Source: an uncultured Flavobacteriaceae bacterium (GTDB lineage: Bacteria > Bacteroidota > Bacteroidia > Flavobacteriales > Flavobacteriaceae). From it: a stretch of DNA of 64,000 nt. A program made the translations under genes and the position numbers. Below, piece by piece: positions 60,701 to 64,000 of the stretch. Each line of letters starts with the position of its first letter. Position 1 is the first letter of the stretch. Below the pieces are notes generated by a model. It worked only from the letters and a program-made list of their open reading frames with translations. It searched no databases and had not been told where the DNA came from. The stretch spans positions 53,954 through 117,953 of the forward strand of contig CAKZOO010000074.1 of the NCBI GenBank assembly GCA_937136455.1. Reading direction: 5' to 3'.

Positions 60701-62176
60701 ATGGCGAATTATTTTAACACCCTTTCTTTAAGAGAACAACTCGATCAGTTAGGAAAATGTAGATTCATGGAGACTTCAGAGTTTTCAGATGGAGTTGAAG
60801 CTTTAAAAGGAAAGAAAATTGTTATTGTAGGATGTGGAGCTCAAGGGCTTAACCAAGGATTAAACATGAGAGATTCAGGTTTGGATATCTCTTATGCATT
60901 AAGACAAGCAGCTATCGATGAAAAGAGAGCTTCTTACGTGAATGCAACTGAAAATGGATTTACAGCTGGAACTTATGAAGATTTGATTCCTACTGCTGAT
61001 TTGGTAATTAACTTGACTCCAGACAAACAACACACTAGTGTGGTATCTACAGTAATGCCATTGATGAAAAAAGGTGCAACTCTTTCTTATTCTCACGGTT
61101 TTAATATTGTAGAAGAGGGAATGCAGATCAGAGAGGATCTTACCGTTATCATGGTAGCTCCTAAATCTCCAGGATCTGAAGTAAGAGAAGAGTACAAAAG
61201 AGGTTTTGGTGTACCAACACTTATTGCTGTTCATCCAGAAAATGACCCTGAAGGAAAAGGTTTAGCACAGGCTAAAGCTTATGCTGTTGCAACAGGAGGT
61301 GATCGTGCAGGTGTTCTTGAGTCTTCATTTGTAGCTGAAGTAAAATCAGATTTAATGGGTGAACAAACCATTCTTTGTGGATTGTTACAAACAGGATCAA
61401 TTCTCTGTTTTGATAAAATGGTTGAAAAAGGAATCGATGCTGGATACGCTTCAAAATTAATTCAATACGGATGGGAAACCATTACTGAAGGATTGAAATA
61501 CGGAGGTATCACCAATATGATGGATCGTTTATCAAACCCAGCTAAAATCAAAGCTTTTGAACTTTCAGAAGAATTAAAAGACATTATGCGTCCACTTTTT
61601 AACAAGCATATGGACGATATCATTGATGGTACTTTCTCTTCCACTATGATGGCTGATTGGGATAATAATGATGCTAATCTTCTTTCGTGGAGAGCTGCAA
61701 CAGGAGAAACTGCTTTTGAAAAGACTCCTGCAGGGGATGTAGAAATTTCTGAGCAAGAATTCTACGACAATGGAGTTCTAATGGTTGCAATGGTAAGAGC
61801 TGGTGTTGAATTAGCTTTTGAAGCGATGACTGCTTCTGGAATTATCGATGAATCTGCTTATTACGAGTCACTTCACGAAACTCCACTTATCGCTAACACC
61901 ATTGCTAGAAAGAAATTATTTGAAATGAACAGAGTTATTTCTGATACAGCTGAATACGGATGTTATTTATTTGATCACGCTTGTAAGCCTTTACTAGCTG
62001 ATTTCATGACTAGAGTTGAAACGGATGTTATCGGAACTGCTTATGGTGCTGGTAGAGACAATGCGGTTTCAAATCAAAAATTAGTTGAGATCAATGATAT
62101 TATCAGAAATCACCCAGTAGAAATTGTAGGTGAATTCTTGAGAGAATCAATGACTGCGATGAAGCCTATTGTTTAA
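60701..62176 (+). CDS. ilvC: Ketol-acid reductoisomerase (class II)
   Basis: 491 aa, the long class II form with duplicated knotted domain, as in Enterobacteria and Bacteroidota. NADPH fold [18 protein letters not shown] and the [15 protein letters not shown] phosphate-binding region; metal ligands in [20 protein letters not shown] and [16 protein letters not shown]. Next step of branched-chain amino acid synthesis after IlvBN. Strong terminator follows. Confidence 0.97.
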   Translation: MANYFNTLSLREQLDQLGKCRFMETSEFSDGVEALKGKKIVIVGCGAQGLNQGLNMRDSGLDISYALRQAAIDEKRASYVNATENGFTAGTYEDLIPTADLVINLTPDKQHTSVVSTVMPLMKKGATLSYSHGFNIVEEGMQIREDLTVIMVAPKSPGSEVREEYKRGFGVPTLIAVHPENDPEGKGLAQAKAYAVATGGDRAGVLESSFVAEVKSDLMGEQTILCGLLQTGSILCFDKMVEKGIDAGYASKLIQYGWETITEGLKYGGITNMMDRLSNPAKIKAFELSEELKDIMRPLFNKHMDDIIDGTFSSTMMADWDNNDANLLSWRAATGETAFEKTPAGDVEISEQEFYDNGVLMVAMVRAGVELAFEAMTASGIIDESAYYESLHETPLIANTIARKKLFEMNRVISDTAEYGCYLFDHACKPLLADFMTRVETDVIGTAYGAGRDNAVSNQKLVEINDIIRNHPVEIVGEFLRESMTAMKPIV

Positions 62177-62198
62177 AAAATATAACAATTTACCTTCC

Positions 62199-62231
62199 AA
62201 AGCCCTGAATAATTACATTCAGGGCTTTTTT
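62199..62231 (+). terminator. Terminator of ilvBNC
   Basis: AAAGCCCTGAAT (62199-62210), loop AATTAC, ATTCAGGGCTTT (62217-62228), then T-run: perfect 12-bp stem. Confidence 0.9.
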
Positions 62232-62290
62232 GTATACTTATTGGTTAAAATTCTATAAATCCATCGATTCATCTTATCAATATTTAAGAG

Positions 62291-62298
62291 TATATTTG
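62291..62298 (+). promoter_or_regulatory. -7 element of the gapN-like gene
   Basis: TATATTTG in GAGTATATTTGATACA, 23 bp before the ATG at 62322; nearly the same 16-mer as at ilvB. Confidence 0.55.
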
Positions 62299-62321
62299 AT
62301 ACAATTATTTAATTAAACCAA

Positions 62322-63905
62322 ATGATCGAAAATAAGATACCAAAAGATCTAGTTCTACAACCGATAGAATACAATAACTATTTGATTGGGGGTCAGATCA
62401 AAAAGTGGGATGGACCACAACAAGAGGTTTATTCAACCATATCGACTACAGAAGACTACAAACCTACATACTTGGGTTCTTATCCTGAACTTTCAAAAAA
62501 CGAGGCACTAGAGGCTTTGGATGCTGCATGTGCAGCATATGATAAAGGAAAAGGTGAGTGGCCAACTATGAGAACTAAAGATCGTATTGCTTGTATGGAG
62601 CAGTTTGCTTCTCAAATGCAAACAAAGCGTGATGAAATCGTAAAATTACTCATGTGGGAAATCGGTAAAACGCTTCCTGATTCTGAAAAGGAGTTTGATC
62701 GTACCGTTCAATACGTTTATGATACCATTGAAGATTACAAAAATATAGACAGAGATGCTGCAAAGTTTGAGCAACACGAAGGGGTTAATGCACATATCAG
62801 ACGTGGACCTCTTGGAGTTGTACTTTGTTTAGGGCCTTATAATTACCCATTAAATGAGGCTTTTGCACTTCTTATACCTGCAATCCTTATGGGTAATACC
62901 GTGATTTACAAACCTGCTAAACTAGGAGTGTTATTAATTACACCTCTTTTAGAAGCCTTTGCTAGTTCGTTTCCAGCAGGTGTTGTAAATATTGTTTTTG
63001 GTAGGGGAAGAGTACTGGCTAGTCCGATTATGGAAACAGGAAAAGTAGATGTGCTAGCACTTATTGGAAATTCAAAATCAGCCAATGCACTGCAAGAAAC
63101 ACATCCTAAAAAGAATCGATTGAGATTAGTTCTTGGATTAGAAGCTAAAAACCCTGCTGTGATCATGCCAGATGCTGACTTAGATCTAACGGTTAAAGAA
63201 TGTATTAGCGGAAGTCTATCGTTTAATGGACAGCGTTGTACTGCTCTAAAAGTTATTTATGTGCACCAAGACATTAAAGATGCTTTCTTGGACAAATACA
63301 CTAAAGCTGTAGATCAATTAAAATTTGGTAATCCATGGGAAAGTGGTTCTTTTTTAACACCGCTTCCAGAAGCTGACAAACCAGATTACATCCAAGAACT
63401 CATCGATGATGCGACTGCCAAAGGTGCAAAAATATTAAATCAAAGGGGAGGAGAACGCTCTGATAATTATATATGGCCTGCAGTATTGTATCCTGTTACT
63501 AAAGACATGAGAGTCTATCAAGAAGAACAATTTGGACCCGTAGTCCCAATCTTATCCTTCACTGATATTGAAACGCCTCTCAACGATATGGCTGAATCGA
63601 ACTACGGTCAACAAGTAAGTCTCTTTGGAACTGACATCAATACCTTGGCACCACTGATAGATACCTTTGTCAATTTGGTGTGTAGAGTAAACCTCAATTC
63701 TGCTTGTCAGAGAGGACCAGACATTTATCCATTTACTGGAAGAAAGGATTCTGCAGTTGCAACACTTAGTGTACACGATGCATTGAGATCCTTCTCTATT
63801 AGAACCTTTGTAGCTTCTAAAGATTCTGAGGCTAACAATAAAATTATCAATGACTTAATTGAATCTAGAGCTTCTAATTTTATCAATACGGATTATATAC
63901 TCTAA
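62322..63905 (+). CDS. gapN: NADP-dependent glyceraldehyde-3-phosphate dehydrogenase-like aldehyde dehydrogenase
   Basis: 527 aa ALDH superfamily enzyme. Catalytic Cys306 in [10 protein letters not shown], Glu274 in [12 protein letters not shown], Asn174 in GPYNYPLN, and cofactor loop VIYKPAK. The GPYNYPLNE, YTFxxGRKDS-like ([12 protein letters not shown]) and [14 protein letters not shown] features match non-phosphorylating GAPDH, which gives NADPH and 3-phosphoglycerate from G3P and bypasses substrate-level ATP. Longer N-terminus than plant GapN, as in other Bacteroidota. Single-gene unit with terminator. Confidence 0.88.
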   Translation: MIENKIPKDLVLQPIEYNNYLIGGQIKKWDGPQQEVYSTISTTEDYKPTYLGSYPELSKNEALEALDAACAAYDKGKGEWPTMRTKDRIACMEQFASQMQTKRDEIVKLLMWEIGKTLPDSEKEFDRTVQYVYDTIEDYKNIDRDAAKFEQHEGVNAHIRRGPLGVVLCLGPYNYPLNEAFALLIPAILMGNTVIYKPAKLGVLLITPLLEAFASSFPAGVVNIVFGRGRVLASPIMETGKVDVLALIGNSKSANALQETHPKKNRLRLVLGLEAKNPAVIMPDADLDLTVKECISGSLSFNGQRCTALKVIYVHQDIKDAFLDKYTKAVDQLKFGNPWESGSFLTPLPEADKPDYIQELIDDATAKGAKILNQRGGERSDNYIWPAVLYPVTKDMRVYQEEQFGPVVPILSFTDIETPLNDMAESNYGQQVSLFGTDINTLAPLIDTFVNLVCRVNLNSACQRGPDIYPFTGRKDSAVATLSVHDALRSFSIRTFVASKDSEANNKIINDLIESRASNFINTDYIL

Positions 63906-63970
63906 TTGAAGTTAGAAAATGTATGAGTCGTCCTAAAATAGGTTGACAGGTTTTTGAATAAATTATATAG

Positions 63971-64000
63971 AACCGAAGTTATTAATAACTTCGGTTTTTT
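63971..64000 (+). terminator. Terminator of the gapN-like gene
   Basis: AACCGAAGTTATT (63971-63983) followed directly by its reverse complement AATAACTTCGGTT (63984-63996) and a T-run. 65 bp after the stop; the window ends in the T-run. Confidence 0.85.

Noticed and set aside
60899..61756. Several minus-strand frames opposite ilvC
   Set aside because: Cys/Ser-rich or low-complexity shadows of a strongly conserved plus-strand gene.
1..64000. CRISPR array, prophage, transposase or integrase
   Set aside because: No regularly spaced repeats, terminal inverted repeats with a transposase, or phage structural genes were seen on either strand.

Overview
This window looks like a chromosomal segment of a marine-type member of the Flavobacteriaceae (Bacteroidota). 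The DNA is AT-rich. Promoters carry the Bacteroidota -7 element TAnnTTTG, and Shine-Dalgarno sites are mostly absent. Several families are typical of the group: BshB1, DUF4290, DUF493, a ResB-CcsA fusion, a sulfite reductase with a HEPN tail, and a class II IlvC. No phage, insertion sequence, CRISPR array or integrase was found, so the island-like feel comes from gene content rather than from mobile elements.

Layout. 1-7.2 kb is a light/DNA-repair cluster. A truncated FeS-type photolyase (minus strand) faces away from a tightly overlapping operon: PTPS, folE, a 44-aa DUF2256 zinc protein, cryptochrome DASH, a TIGR03643 protein, a TetR-like regulator, an ABC1 kinase and a CPD photolyase. 7.2-13.2 kb holds tRNA-Met, a START-like protein, a degenerate class IV aminotransferase, YqgE, HU, fmt, recQ and a small ATPase. 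13.2-15.6 kb is DUF493, DUF4290 and murA. 15.6-25.1 kb (minus) has a GNAT, tandem YhhN membrane proteins, an M20 hydrolase, then an SSS symporter, a 28-aa membrane microprotein and a large PIG-L protein, followed by maf, a KdsC-like phosphatase and a DUF2520 protein. 25.2-30.4 kb is ccsBA, a PLP transsulfuration enzyme with bshB1, and tRNA-His. 30.5-40.2 kb is an M28 peptidase, a TauE permease and the complete assimilatory sulfate operon with siroheme genes, divergent from an Rrf2 regulator.

40.2-49.5 kb contains a frameshifted small gene, a membrane protein, tRNA-Ser, a second TauE-type permease, a nitroreductase, the ribB-lptF-lolA-ftsK operon (minus) and a peroxiredoxin-thioredoxin-DUF6952 operon. 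49.5-55.7 kb is nhaC, a methionine gamma-lyase-like enzyme divergent from an Lrp regulator, lpd and tilS. 55.7-63.9 kb is a penicillin acylase-family protein, ilvB-ilvN-ilvC and a gapN-like dehydrogenase.

How it works together. Sulfur metabolism is a theme: sulfate to sulfide through an FeS-type APS reductase, siroheme supply, sulfite/organic acid permeases, two transsulfuration enzymes, bacillithiol deacetylase and peroxiredoxin/thioredoxin. The second theme is photobiology: three photolyase/cryptochrome proteins next to pterin genes. The points most worth a second look are the PTPS-II motif in the pterin synthase, the class IV aminotransferase without its PLP lysine, the 28-aa microprotein wedged between PIG-L and SSS genes, the perfect inverted repeat over the acylase start, a promoter nested in a terminator at 7.87 kb, and the frameshifted gene at 40.3 kb.
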